Origin: Psettodes erumei
Taxonomy: Eukaryota > Chordata > Actinopteri > Pleuronectiformes > Psettodidae
Direction: 5' to 3'
Assembly (NCBI GenBank): GCA_016785225.1
Contig: JAFBJZ010000375.1
Coordinates: forward strand, 1,725,001-1,789,000
DNA length: 64,000 bases
Of this stretch, positions 1-12,900 are shown in pieces (positions within the stretch are counted from its first letter, which is position 1; each line of letters starts with the position of its first letter). Made by a program: the position numbers and the translations under genes. The notes under the pieces were generated by a model. That model worked only from the letters and a program-made list of their open reading frames with translations, was not told the DNA's origin and ran no database searches.

Positions 1-2599
1 ATAATGAACAGGGCACCCTTTCACCCTGTTCCGTCTCATTGTTCTGGCCAAGAAGAGGAAAAAAAAGCAACAAACATGATGCAAATTTTTCTTGTGTGGA
101 ATTCCTGATTTCAAATTGATCTGGTGGGCGCTGTGCTGCCCTGCTGTTCCTGTAGCTGCTGCATACGTGAAGTAGTGCAGGCTGAACTTTCTTTATCCTT
201 CTCTCTGTCCTTGTCCTGGTTTGACGCCGTTACATTTTCTTTTATAGACTGTCTTTGATGATTGCAGATACAGAGGTCTCTGTGTTTGCTGCGTTGAAGC
301 TCTCCCCTGATGTGCCGCCGGTCGCTGCGGGGGAGACGGCGTGCCGGCGTTTCGGGGAAATCTCTGTTGCAGTGAATCACAGCGAGGTGTCACGTTTAGT
401 AGCGCTCCTACCAGCGGCGCAAAGAGACGTGCCAGTCAGCGAGCGCAGAGAACCGCTCTAAGTGCTTCATCACTTATCGCTTTCCGCCCCCTTTCATGCC
501 GAACGCACTTGGCAGGCGGTCACGGCTGCACCTCACCCCACATAAATGGACGCATCAGTAACAGTTGTTGTCATTTTTGTAATATCAGCCTAAAAAGAGA
601 GTAATGGCAGTCAGTACGATGAAAACTGTACAGCTGAGAGACTTCTGTGCTCTCTGTGGAGCCACGCTTTCGCCGGCCTCTTAGGTGTGTTCAAGCACGG
701 AGCCAAATTTGGAGGTGGTGTATTTGCATATGATCTCAGTGTAAAGATATCGGTGGATGTCAGCAGACCGATGACAGATGACAGATTAGCCGCAGGCGGG
801 GAAAACTGAGGAGTGGCTCGTCTACACGAGTTTCAAATATTTCAGCTCAAGTGAAAATTTAGAGTTAAATAAACGTGTACAGCCGCGCTCCGCGTGGAGG
901 CGAGGTCGGGGAACAGGTTGCCTCCTAGTTACACTGAATGCTTGTACAGTTTGCTCATTGTGCAAATGGACATGGACTGAAAAATAACAACACTAACGTA
1001 TCTGAGGGAATATTAAAAGATATGAATTTAGTTGTGGCCTTGTTTTTTGTCTCATTGTTCCTTTATGTGACCGAGCTTCACTGATTCAGTGATTCGCCGA
1101 TGCTGATGTGAAGCACAGCAGCAGAAATTTAATTTCAAACAGCACCTGGCAGGTTTCAATTGAAATCCACCATTGTGGAACACACACACACACACACACA
1201 CTCGTGAATAAATTTTAAGAAGGATAAAACAATAAGGACAACCTGCTGCTTTATCTGCGCTCCCTGCATGCAGGTAGAGAGAGGGGAGAGGCATGATTTA
1301 ACCCGGTTATCAACACGGTCACCAGCTGCCACTCCATGTACTTAAGAACCTGCAATTTGCATCAGCGTGGTCCTTCTCTGAGCCAGGCATTGATTGGACG
1401 TCATAGGATAAAAAAAATCCAGCGATTCTTCAATCTTCTACTGATGGACCAATCAGCATGTAGTCTTTTCATCTTTGCCATATTTTATCATTATCTGCAG
1501 ACGTATCTGCACATATAGAAACACACAACACCGCGTCGATCGACATGGATGCGTTGGTTTTCACGTCGTTCATAATGAAAACCATGATCGTCGTGCGATG
1601 TCTTCTTCTGAAGATAACATCTGCTCATTGTATGAGGAAACTGTTGTTGCAGTTGCATAGCGTTGGTATTTTGCAGCATTTCCTCCTTTCCGTCATCTTC
1701 ATGTCGCCGCGGTGACGGGAGACAATGATTTCTCAACAGCCGCTTGGCGTTATTTTGCGTATGTGCTATTACTAGCAAGCTGCTGCCGTTCCTTTAACAG
1801 AAGGCCCATTCTTGGCCTTTGTCAGCCTATCTTTGCCTGGCCATTATTACCATCCCTCCCACTTGCTATCTCCCCCTCCCGAGGCCTCCTGGCTTCATCA
1901 GCTCTGGTAACTATTAGCTTCTTTGCTAAATGATGCTCATGTCATCCCCGTGTGTCACCGGACTCATGAGGTGAAACGTCTGCGATGAGCCGAGCAGGGA
2001 ATATGCAGTCTCACTGAAGCCGGGACAGAAGCTGACACACAGAAGAATTAAAGAAATTAAAAAGAAACGAAAATCACTTGGATCACAGATGTTTACGCTG
2101 ACGCTAACCACACACATGCAAGGCTGCATGCACCATATAATACCGTCCTCTATCTTGTTAACCTAATTAAATCTTAATAACTCTAAATTACTTTAATAGA
2201 GCTTAATAACTGCCGATTTCCCCTGCTTCTTCTTTCTGCTTGCCTTTTCAGGTTTTCAGCCTTTAAAGTGTCCATCTTATTTCACTGATTATTACAGCGA
2301 TCGTCAGCAGCATCTTGAATGCAGTGACGGATTATTACCATAATAATCATGTCTGCTCGGTTATTGTCTCCTGAATGCTTACCCCGGACCCCTCCCCCGC
2401 TGCATCCTGACTGTATTCTGCTTATCAGCCGTTCTGGTGCATGCAGAGTGGCTTGGATTTCTTATGATATTCTGTCTACTGCCTCCTCAGTTAATGGTAA
2501 GACAAGGAGCTTGAATGTCATGTGAGGGAAGCACTAATCGGCAAGTTGGAGGACCTCAGTCTGAGTGGTTTACTGCCGGAGTGAGGGAGGGGGCGGGGG
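1..2599. other. Upstream region without a recognised gene
   Basis: No exon, RNA gene or known repeat family was recognised, apart from a CA microsatellite at 1181-1201. Open frames here are short and lack protein-like composition. The stretch may hold the distal alpha promoter. A C-rich stretch at about 2393-2403 and a G-rich stretch at 2577-2604 are the only marked composition changes. Confidence 0.4.
1181..1201. repeat. (CA)n microsatellite
   Basis: A pure CA dinucleotide run of about 10 units. Confidence 0.95.
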
Positions 2600-3270
2600 T
2601 GTACAGTGGTGACAGTAGCGTTTGACGGGGATAGCATCCTCATTGCACAGCAGCCGAAGGCAGTGGAGGGAGTGGAGAGGGAGAGACGGATGGAAGCCGT
2701 GGGAGGCAGAGGGGGGTAGTGGCAGACGCCGCGTCCCGCGTATTATTTGCAAAACCAGGGGAAGGTGTTTTGTGGCTGGGACTGAGTTTGGCACAGAGAG
2801 TACAGCAGAGGGAGTGGAGTAAGTGGGAAGCAATCACGAGGGAAATGGACCGACAAACTGTACTTCCCAACTCAAGTGCCCACACTGTGGATTAAGGCGA
2901 GCGTCGGCGTCAGTGTCATGGTGACTGGAGATAAAATCGACCGGAGTACCTGTGGATCAGCTGCACCATGTGGAATACATCACAGAGGAGGTATCAGCTG
3001 TGAGGACAACTGAGGGAATTTGGCACAGACCAGGAAGTGGCTGCGGGCTTTTTTTTTTTCTCCCCCACACGGCTTCTAACCTGAAAAAACCAAACAACAA
3101 CCCCAGCCGGGCTACTAATGAGCAAGTCGATGTGTGGCTGTGGCTGCAGCATCATCTCCTCTCTGATGAAGAGGCTGGGCCGCACGGCTTGCTGCTCAGA
3201 TCTCCTCTCCTGCAGCCATACCTCAGAGCAGCTGCAGCGACTGGCCACCGGCTGCCCACCTCAACCCAAG
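2600..3270 (+). other. fbxw7: Probable first exon and leader of the alpha transcript
   Basis: The right border is a good splice donor (CCCAAG then GTAACG) after 3270. The left border is not defined by the sequence. I place it near the G-rich stretch at about 2577-2604, which could be promoter-proximal, but this is inference. An in-frame TGA at 3082-3084 lies 12 codons before the ATG at 3118. That makes 3118 the first possible in-frame start in this exon. A T-run at about 3050-3060 lies just upstream of that stop. Confidence 0.45.
3118..3270 (+). CDS. fbxw7: Candidate N-terminal extension exon of alpha fbxw7 (51 codons)
   Basis: An ATG at 3118 opens 51 codons that end exactly at a splice donor in phase 0. 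The next downstream exon (from 9678) is open in the same frame through 23 codons up to the usual alpha ATG at 9747. Splicing the two would therefore add 74 residues to alpha. The encoded peptide is Cys-rich near its start (MCGCGCS, then ACCSDLLSCS) and ends LQRLATGCPPQPK, a composition that looks protein-like rather than random. I cannot assign it a domain or function. The alternative is that this is only a 5' untranslated exon whose frame is open by chance, with translation starting at 9747 as in the standard human protein. Confidence 0.45.
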
Positions 3271-3675
3271 GTAACGCGCCGACGCAGCCGCGTCCTCGTG
3301 CCTCCTTATCGCACGTTTATGATCCTGGCACTATGGCTTTCTCACCTGTGTGCAATGCGTGAAACGTGCGGGGCCTGACAGCATATCGCAGGCAGCCCCC
3401 CCCGCCCCGCGAAGTGCAGCGTTCTTGTTTTTCTTTTGGCCGTCCAAAACAATTTCTCAGGTAGAAGAACTGTGCTAGCAGGGAGAGGGCACAGTAATTG
3501 ATTCTTTAATGGAACCAGGTGATTTAATGGCCGTCCTGCTGCCTTGACAACACTGGTCTTGCTTTCAGCCAGCAGTCATTTAAATGGATGCCTTCAGTCT
3601 GCCGGCGGTTTGCTGCCCCTCCTCAGTTGGAGAAAAAGCTTTTTCTAATGGAACAAATAAAAGCCTAACAAGCTT

Positions 3676-3694
3676 TGTGTGTGTGTGTGTGTGT
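3676..3694. repeat. (TG)n microsatellite
   Basis: A pure TG run of about 9 units in the first intron. Confidence 0.95.
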
Positions 3695-4039
3695 CAGAGA
3701 GCGAGCTGTACGCCTCTGCTCTAACACAGGCTTCTACCTCATGGCTGTAGCTTCTAGGGTTCCCTCTGTTTCACTGCTTGTTCTGCACATTACTGTTTTA
3801 ATAGTCGGCTGGCACTGACTGGGATTTTAAGTCCCTTCCATCCTTCCAACCAGAGTCTTTCTGGCAGTCGGCCATTCTCGCAGCAGAGGAAATTGATTCT
3901 CTTAGTTTCCAACAAGATTTATGCGCTCATGAGTAATGCTGGAAATCCACAAAGGAAAATGACTTTGGTTGACTTGAAAACAAAAGTCGTTGCTTTCCCC
4001 ACAAAGCACTGTCCTGGGATGGAAGTGCTCCTCTGCAAA

Positions 4040-4040
<1 letters not shown>

Positions 4041-4086
<46 letters not shown>
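4041..4086. repeat. (TG)n microsatellite
   Basis: Twenty pure TG units followed by a broken TGGTG end. Confidence 0.95.
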
Positions 4087-4089
<3 letters not shown>

Positions 4090-7000
4090 GGGGGTGTTGT
4101 CCCCGTCAAGCAGCTTGTGGATTGAGGTTTCACATTTTTCCCTCTGAGACATCACAGGGCACCGGCTGGAAATGGAGCCATCGATTAGCAGCTTCTGCGC
4201 TGAACCGAAGACAAAGACTTCAGCACACGCGGCGTATTTATAGGAATCGCCAGACTTTTGAGGAATCCAGGAAACGGGCTCAGAGAATGCGTAATGGCAA
4301 AAATTGAAATCCTCACTAACTCCTGTTGTTTTTGCTCTTTGCGTCACACGTTGCAGCGCAGGCAGCTGTGACGGAGGAGAACGTGTTTGTTCAGTCCTTA
4401 CTCATGTCCCCATTGTTAATATTTGAAAACCTGACTGGGCCCACGTTATATCCGCTGCTCAGTCTATATCCGTTACTGTCTGCTCCACGGGCAGCCAATA
4501 CTATCCTCTACTATCTGTGACTCTTCTATTAAGGTCACGCTGGTGTGATTTATTGCCACCATTTGGGAGTTTCAGCTCAGTCCTCTAATTTCATATTTTT
4601 ATTCTCAACCAGGTTCATGTGCTCGCTGTATCCGGTAGCCTTGGAAGGATTGATCCTCCTTGAAGTCAGGTTTCATCTTTTCAAACCTGGAAATTGCTGT
4701 TGCACTTGAGCCCCCACCCCTTCCCCCAGGAGCTTAGTTTTCACAGTCCATCATCAAACACAGAATCACTTCGCATGTGTTTTAATAATGAATGATGTGA
4801 GATGCAGATTTCTGCCCCACAACTTGGATGTTGTGGATTCACAAAAGTGCATTTCAGTGGAAAACGGTTTGATTTACTTCCAGAATAATTTCAGTGTAAA
4901 CAAAAAAGAAGACCATCTTTGTAGTAACACTGTTAGTACTTCGTTGTTGTGTTGCAATTGTCTTCATAACTTTTTTCATAGGAGAGGAAGTTTTTGTCTT
5001 ATGATCAAGGGATCTGTGGGATCTTGAAGGCAAATATCAATATCAGTATTTGAAAATTCAAGAAATCTGAAAATGTATCTTGATAATCATTTGACATAAG
5101 AAAAGATTCTGTTGCAGAAATCCCTCACCTTGCTTTTTTTTTAAATGAACGAGTCACTTTGCAGCTGAGAAGAAGAGCAACTTCTCTAACAGCTGGTTCA
5201 CTCTGAGTGTGACGTTTTGTACCAGAAATAGATCAGAGCTCAGAACTGATGCTGAACAGTTAACGTGCCTCTCTCCACCCGGTGCTGCATATTGGCTTGG
5301 GACATCTCCAGAAATAACAGTAATCTTTTGTTATGTAGCTCATTAACAAAGTATTTGGTTTCAGCGGGTTAGCTGGTTAGCTGCTGCTGCTGCTCTGATG
5401 CTGCACAGGGTTAATGCGTGCCTGCTGCCCCTGTATCACTGCATGTGGACGACTCGGTCCAAGTCCACCCAAGAGAAGCACACTCCTGCTGAAGTGGCCC
5501 TTGTTGAGTCTGTGCACAGGGCTTAAGTAAAGTCTGTGTGTGCCACAGCTGTGGCTCTGTCTGTCAAGTGCCAACTTGGCACGGCACTCTGAAGAAATCC
5601 CAACCCCTCCCATCAGCAGCTTCTCCCGGGACCGTCTGGATGGAAGTTGCACTGCCAGACTGCGGGGCGCACACCGGCAGTGCCGGTCTATATAGAGTTC
5701 ATCTTATTATCCTAAGAAAATGAAAAGAATTGTGGCCAGTTATCTACATTGAACACAACGTACTTTAGGACACAATTAAGGGGGTGGGGTCTAACGTGGT
5801 GCTGCAAAAACTGCTGAGCAATGACTTCTCGCTGGATATGCTTCCATTCTTTTCAATTGCAAAGACGGTTATTTGTTAAAGCTTTTTTAATTATAAATAT
5901 CAGAATCAGATAGAACTGTAACCTACTTTAACTTCATTAACTAACATATATAATATATTGCTTAATGCTCCACTCTTTCCATCAGATAGTAGCGTAAAGT
6001 GTTTTTTCATTGAAAAGAGTTGCCTGCTCTGTCCTTGTCAGATCAGTGCAGCTTTAATTATTTTCTGTTCAGTGTTACATATCAGTAGAAGGCGCTGGCC
6101 CTGGATGGCTGTGTTTTTGACTTCGAACCAAGTGTCCATGTTTGATCCCATAACTTGAAAGGAAGAAAAGCAAAGTTATACTCTGTTCCCAGAGGCTGTC
6201 TGCCTCCTGGGCACCAGTGTCACCTGTTTGCTTCAGGAAACACCAAGTCCCACCTGCCTCTTCTGGCTTCCCGGGCTATTTTTGTCCATCAGTCTCAAGA
6301 ATAGAGACTGATGAATGGAAGTCGTGTGAGCGTCACTGAAGGAAATGTGCCGAGTCTTTGTTAACTGCAAGTGTTGCTGGAATTTCATCTGTCCGTGTGT
6401 TTGCTGCACCAACACATCCGTCCAACCCTTTCGAAAAATGTTTTTATTTTCTTGCAATTTGAGTCAATAAACTATTGAACTGAGGGTGAAGGGTCACATT
6501 GTGATCAGAAAAAAACAAACCAACCCCATCTGCCTTTCAGCTATTACTGCCGTTTTCAGTCAAGAACATTTAAGCTCTTGGCTAAAAAAGACTGAATCAG
6601 AATTGAGTGTCGTGTCCCGTTTCATCGTGCATCAGTCTCTCTCGCCCTGTTGGCACCGCTCACGATTGTTGTGAACAACAATAACAACAAACAAATTTCA
6701 TGCTGTGTTAAGGAAACTAATTACGGAACCTCGGTCGTTCCGGTAAAAGGCAGGGACAACTTAAGCTATTCATAGCCTTCCTCTTCTCAGCTCACAGCTA
6801 TGAACTGGCAGTCCTGAGGGGAGGGCGTGGAGAGTGGGGGGGGGTTATGGCTGTGCAATCTGAGATCGGTCTAATGCTTCCCACCACAGCATCGGGAGTA
6901 TACAAAGACGGGGAGAAGCCTCACAAAGAGACCGGTGACTTTTTCCTCAAGGTCAAAGCAATCGGCTTGCACTGAAACAGACCAAGTACGTGAGCCCCCC

Positions 7001-9677
7001 TCAGAAATATATTTTCTCATCTCTCGCGTAGCGTCGGGAGGAGATTTGGAAGTGCAGCCCTGCATAGCTGAATCGTAATTTGTCACAGTTAAGATTAGCT
7101 AGAGACCCATTGGCACCTTTTTAAAGCTACATTAGCCAAGATTTTATACAGTTTAACAGAGCGAAATAAATGCTTTCTCACATTGGGTGTGACACCCATA
7201 ACAATGCTTTAACTGCCTTGTGAGACATGGGCGAGCCCGCTGTAGTTTTATAATATAGTCATTTATTTGCTCTAACAGAACTTCACTTCCACTTACGTAT
7301 GCCGAGCTGATGCTGTCGTCGTATAAAGAAACTCCCCTCTAGCACTTTTTGTGAGACAGCTTGTCTCACAGCTGCACGTGTATCGATGGGAGTCGTTGAT
7401 ACTAAAAAGCCTTAAAGATGGAGCTGCTTTGCACGCTGCCCACTCAGCCCACCCCAACTTGGACCGGACCAATCCACCAGTCACACATCCCACTTACCTT
7501 TATTTTACATTAGCCCTTTTTTTGCCAATGAATGTCTTCTTGAAGAATTAAATTTGCTGATCAAGTCAAATTGCTTTTGACTTGATATGATAGAGTGCCT
7601 GTAAAGAGGTTTTGGCCTCTGACTGCTTCAAGTGAGCACCAACGTGTGCAATCCTGTTTTTCAGTTTTGCACCCACTTTGAATGTCACGACAGAGCGTGG
7701 CAACAATTATGTCAGGTCAGTGACATCTCGTGCCTGTGCGGCTTTGCTCCTGTTTTACATCTGGATGGATTAGTGGTGACAGCGACAGCTAAGATGTTCT
7801 TTCTGCTTTGGTAGCTTTGCCAGATGTCTGAAAGAGTCGTGTCATTTTTATCTCCATATCTCAAAATCTCAAATTGTCCTCAGAGGGCTTTGCAGTGTGC
7901 GCTTACTATACATGCAGCCCCCGCCCTCTGTGGACACTCTATTTGGACTGTAAGGCTGTAATACATTTTTCTGCAGACATGACCTGTAAGAAAATACAAG
8001 AAGACTCCACAGGGCACCTTTTTTTTAAAATTTCAAGTTATTTTCAATTTGGGATTGAATCCTAAATAAATCAAATAAAGGTTAGTTGTAACTGCTGCTG
8101 GGGTTTAACTGCCGAACTACCACAAGAAGCTCGTTTGTAAGCCGGGTTGCTGGTGCTGGCACTTTGGGATGATAGATGATGCTGGCTCTCTGTTGACTCA
8201 GTGGGATGGCGTCTTTTCAAATGGTGGAAAAAGTCTGCTGTCTTTCCCGTCTTTTTCAGTGCAGGTCGCCTGCGTATCTCTCAGCAGATATCGCTCCGCT
8301 GTTTATCCAGCTTTGGAAATCAGAACCATTTCCAAATCACAGACCTCTCGCCGCACACACGATTTCCTCGTCTTGTGCGGACGTCTGCCTCTGCTCACCG
8401 TCACTCCTTTTTACATTTACAAGAATTAGTGTGAGTGTGTTTTCTTCCCTGGCTTTGGCCCTACAGGTGTCATCTACTTAAACCGTTTGCTGGAACCTGA
8501 AAGGATGGTTGTGCAGATGAAGGCTGTGCAAGCCCTGAAGAAAACGCTGCTGTGTGTACATGCATATTCAAAAAGTAATGTGCAACTCCAGTCACAGACC
8601 GAAGACTGATCCACTTGTTTGTAGACACTGAGGTGTGCATGTCTTAAATTGGAAAATAGAAGAAGATGGCTGTCGCTGGATTGATAGCCAGTGTTGGCCA
8701 GAGCCCTGATGAGTTATCAGAATGATTATCTGTGAGATCAGCCCATCCCGTCATCTTCCACTAAAACCACAACACAAGCAACTCTCATGTTTAGTGTGCT
8801 TGTGCGCCTCCTCCCCACAGTCTCACCTCTCAGCCGTGTGCACTGCGTAGCTGCATCAGACGTGTGTGAACTTTGCTCTAAGTTCAGGAACATGCGCACA
8901 GAGAGAAACTTAACTCGAGAGAGCTGATGCTGCGACGGTCACAGATTAGCACCGTTGCAGGAGTTGGATTCTCTTCTGCAGCGCTTCAGCTGTGACTCTG
9001 CGTCAGAGGGCGAAGCTGTCTCATTGTAGATAAAGCTCCGGTGTATCCTTCAGGTCCACAGATAATTGGAGATATTTTTGAAGCGAGCTACGTGACTCGC
9101 GTGTTTATTCAATAGGTTTAAACCAGTAAATGCATAGCAGCAGCAGAGCAGATGTAGAAGATAAACACTATGTCTTTCATTTCTATGAAGCCCGTAGACT
9201 ACACAAATCTTAAGGACAATTGTTGGACAAGCTTCTGGTGCATTTGAGCCCTGCTCGGCTTTTGTATTTGACAGATTGGACTTTGTTTATTGGCTTTCTT
9301 GGAAGTTGGATCACCGGTAGCTCTCAAGGCTGCTCTGCCCGACCGTCTGCATGTGAGGCAGAGAATCCAGTGCCGTGTGATCTGAAGCCAAACACAATCA
9401 CTCCCACCTGTTTTCCTTTTCTGCTGCTGAGCAGCTCAAGTGTCTCCAAGAGCAAATGTTTAATGTCCATTATTCACAGGAAAGGATAAATTGTTAAGGG
9501 ATGTAGGGATATTCATACTTTCTTTTAGAAGAGCACAAGTGGCCGGCCATGCTTTTGTCTGTATAGAATGATCGCTCGTTAGTTTTTTGCCTCAGATGCA
9601 CATGTGAAGCACATACAGAAGAAAAGGATGAACATATTTTAATCGTGTGTCTTTTGTCATATCTTTCTCTGTTGCAG

Positions 9678-9926
9678 AATGCCAAGCCCTTCTCCTCCTC
9701 AGACAGCCTAGCGAAGGTCCAGGAGGTAGCAAGCTGGCTTTTGGAAATGAACCAGGATCTGCTGTCGGGGGGCAGCAGCAGCAGGCGGAGTCGGGGGCCG
9801 GGGGGTCCGGCGGTGCGAGGTAACGCCTCCTCCACAGCCCGGGCACCCCAGCAGGCGGCAGAGGAGGGCGATGAGGATGAGCACATGAACCGGGTAGTAG
9901 AGGAGGAAGAGCAGCTGCAGCAGAGG
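9678..9926 (+). CDS. fbxw7: fbxw7 alpha-specific exon with the usual alpha start codon
   Basis: The acceptor is a clear pyrimidine tract ending TTGCAG, and the donor is CAGAGG followed by GTAAGG. The usual alpha ATG is at 9747 and gives MNQDLLSGGSSSRRSRGPGG, which matches the human alpha start MNQELLSVGSKRRRTGG closely. The basic RRSR stands where human has KRRR, described as part of a nuclear localisation signal. Further on, EHMNRVVEEEEQLQQR aligns with human EQMNRVVEEEQQQQLR. The 69 bases before the ATG are also open in frame (NAKPFSSSDSLAKVQEVASW then LLE), so the exon could be coding throughout. The exon is in phase 0 at both ends. Confidence 0.93.
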
Positions 9927-12900
9927 GTAAGGCCAACTGACACTGAAGAAAGAGTACTGTAGCGATACAGATGCATATGAATATAAATCTATGCATGTGA
10001 AGTAGATTAGCGAGTCATATGCTCCTGGAAATGTCCTCAAAGCTTGCACTTTAAAAGATTTAGACATTGGTAACAAAATAGGGACTTTGGGGCAACTATA
10101 AGTGCAACAGATTGAATTTTTCTTCAGAACTTCCCTCAGAGTGGTCATGTTTCTTTGTCGCAGCCTGAGGCGTCGCAGGTTGACAGTGGGAGAGAACAAC
10201 CATGGGCGCCCAGCGAGTCGGGCGCCAGCAATGGCCCCCGGGGAGACGAGGAGGAAGATGAAGACGGCCCGCCAAACGAAGTGAACGGAGGGGAGAAAGG
10301 AGCCCGATGGATGTGGGAGACGGAGCAGAGGCGGCTGCGAGGTCAGCCGCTGGGCGAGGAGGACGAGGAGGAGGAGGAAGAGGAGGAGAACAACAACAGC
10401 AGCGGCCACCAAGAGGAGGAGGAGGCGGAGGAGAGGACAGAGGGAGGGGAGCCCCGGGGAAGGGAGGAGGAGGAGAGGGAAGAGGGCGAGGAGGAAGAGG
10501 AGGAGGATGAGGACGAGGAGGAGATGGACCAAGACAGCGACGACTTTGAGCATTCGGCGGAGAGTGGGAGGGAGGAGGAAGAGGAGGAGGAAGGAGAAGG
10601 GGAGGAAGGGCTGCGGTCTCCCTCTCTCAGGAACAATGTGTCTGCCCCCAACAACAACCTGGACTCGGGTTGTACACACCAAAGCTCTTCCAACAAGAAG
10701 GTAAGCACAGCTGTTTGCTGTTGAACACTTTTTTGGTTGACACCCTGACCCTGGGTCAGCCACAGTAACTGAGATACTGCCTCTGCTGCACAAAGAAAAA
10801 GCCTCTCTTCTCCTTTAGTAGTTCAGGCTAAATTCTGACAGGGGGAAGGACATTGCAAAATTTGGATATATACACACGATACCATTTGCATAGGTAAACA
10901 CTGCTTCACGTGTAAATAGTGTAATTTGGGTGAACTGACCCTTTAGGCTACTTCTGCAGGTAGTCACAGAGGAAGTCACTCACGCAGCATTTGACTATCC
11001 CCGCTCACATCCCTGCTGTTCCACTGGCGTTTCCTGGATAATATTTAAAACGGCAGCTCCCTCTTATGGCCTAAATGTTTTACTGCACCACCTCCCTACC
11101 CATTAAACAAACAGGGGCTCAAAAGCCACGAGTGTCAGGTGACGCTGAGCTATCTTTTTATTACTGAGTTGGCTGCGAGAAAAGATTTTTCCACCATATC
11201 CGCGTTTGAAGATGTTTATTCTGTTTATTTCCCAGGTAACACACCTATATTAACGACAGCCAACTTTGTTTAAATGACCACAAACCAGAAACCGATGCTT
11301 TCCAGTGGAATCCAGACACAAACTGGGGCAGCATTATGTTAATGTTTCCTTTTTAGGTTGTCATCTGTCTGTAGTCATTTAGCCACAGCTGGTTAATCGT
11401 AGGTACAGGGAAGGTGAGGGTTATTTAAAGGCAGGCCGACACACAACTCTCCTACAGTGCTGTCTGTTTCATCTTGTTTGCTTCACTGAGGGTAAAGAAA
11501 GAGCTGACGCACACACACAGACACACACACACAGGCATTTTTAATGAGAAGATAATACAAAGCACACTCAGTCGCAGCACGCAGGAGGTGCTGGATAAAC
11601 GCTGGAGCGTGACATTTATCACCAGTGTCAATAAAGCGGCTGCAGTCTGCGGTCGCAAATGCAAAATTATCATAATTAATTGAGAAGCATCTTAATGATG
11701 AGTAATAACAAGTAAGAGAGGTGGTACTTCTCTGCATCTGGTGTCACCAGTTTAATCTCGTGCCGTTACTCCCCCATGGCCGCTCTATTGTGCAGGTTAT
11801 GACTGAGGAGTGACGGCACAGTACAACATAATTACAACTTAACGGCCTTCTGGCAGATACCGCCCTGCTCATATATACTTCATACATGCGCAGAATGCGC
11901 CGAAGCCTCTTTTATGTCCCGTTAAAAGTTCAAGCACGTGCACGCCATCGCCGACTGAAATTACTGACACGATGAGTGACGAGTGTAGCTGGAAACAAGA
12001 GCTGCGCTTGATGCGTGTAACAAATCGTCAGATCTTCCCGCGGCAACAGAACTAATGGGCTCAGTTCAAAAGGCTGTGATGTAGCTCGGTGCCGGTGTTT
12101 GGTCATTACTGCCGGCGTCTCGTTTCAGTCATGGCCGATGACACGTCTGTTTGTTCAGTATGTTTCGGTGGCCTTCATCCTACCTGTTTTTAAAAGGAGC
12201 GCGCCAAGATGCTTTCGAGAAGCTAGGGATGAATTTCATATTTGCGTTTCTGCAATGCACCAGCATACTTTAGATTATGACGAGAGCAAACCAATAAATT
12301 AACTGACACCTCCAAGTATCGGCTCATCGCTGATATATTGTATCAGTGTATATCATGGCCAAGAGGGGACAAAGCTTCAAAAAGAAGCGACAGCGCAGCA
12401 TAAAATGTCATCATAACATCGTTTGCCCTGTCGACTCCATTGTTAACAACTGTTGGGTGTAGAACTAGAGTTGGTAGAGCAGCAGCATCGGTTCGGCAGA
12501 CAGCGATGTGTGTGCGTGCTACATATAAGAACCCAGCAAGTGTGGAGCAAAATGGCCGTTACAATGTGTGCGATTGTTATGTGCGGATGTGAATGAAAAT
12601 CTTGTCTGGTCCCCTCCCCAGTACATGATGTATGTGGAAAAATACCACTGTATCGTACCTTGATACACCAGAGTCAAGACACGAGAGATAATACTCACAT
12701 CTCAGGGATTGGTCGTCAGCGGTGGAGCCCCACGACTAGTATTTTACCGCCCTCCCCTGCACCCTAACGGCAAGCTGCACACCGGAGATGTGTTTTATTG
12801 TTTGCTGCCGAAGAGCATTTGCCTCTTTTAATGGGCGGTCGTTTCCTGGACTATGTGCCATACCTGTGGTCTCAATATAGAGTGATGTTATGTCTGAGAG

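Larger units (their letters stand above)
3271..9677 (+). other. fbxw7: fbxw7 intron between the candidate first alpha exon and the MNQ exon
   Basis: The intron is 6.4 kb with a GTAACG donor and TTGCAG acceptor. It holds TG microsatellites at 3676-3694 and 4041-4080. No other coding exon or named repeat was recognised. Because the true extent of the alpha leader is unknown, another small untranslated exon in here cannot be excluded. Confidence 0.5.

Noticed and set aside
2952..3362. An overlapping 136-codon frame across the candidate first alpha exon
   Set aside because: It begins at GTG rather than ATG, runs through the splice donor and is not in frame with the downstream alpha exon.
9708..10793. 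A 361-codon open frame on the minus strand
   Set aside because: It lies opposite the Glu-rich alpha exons. Its Leu/Ser/Pro runs are the mirror of GAG/GAA codons, and it crosses the intron of the real gene.
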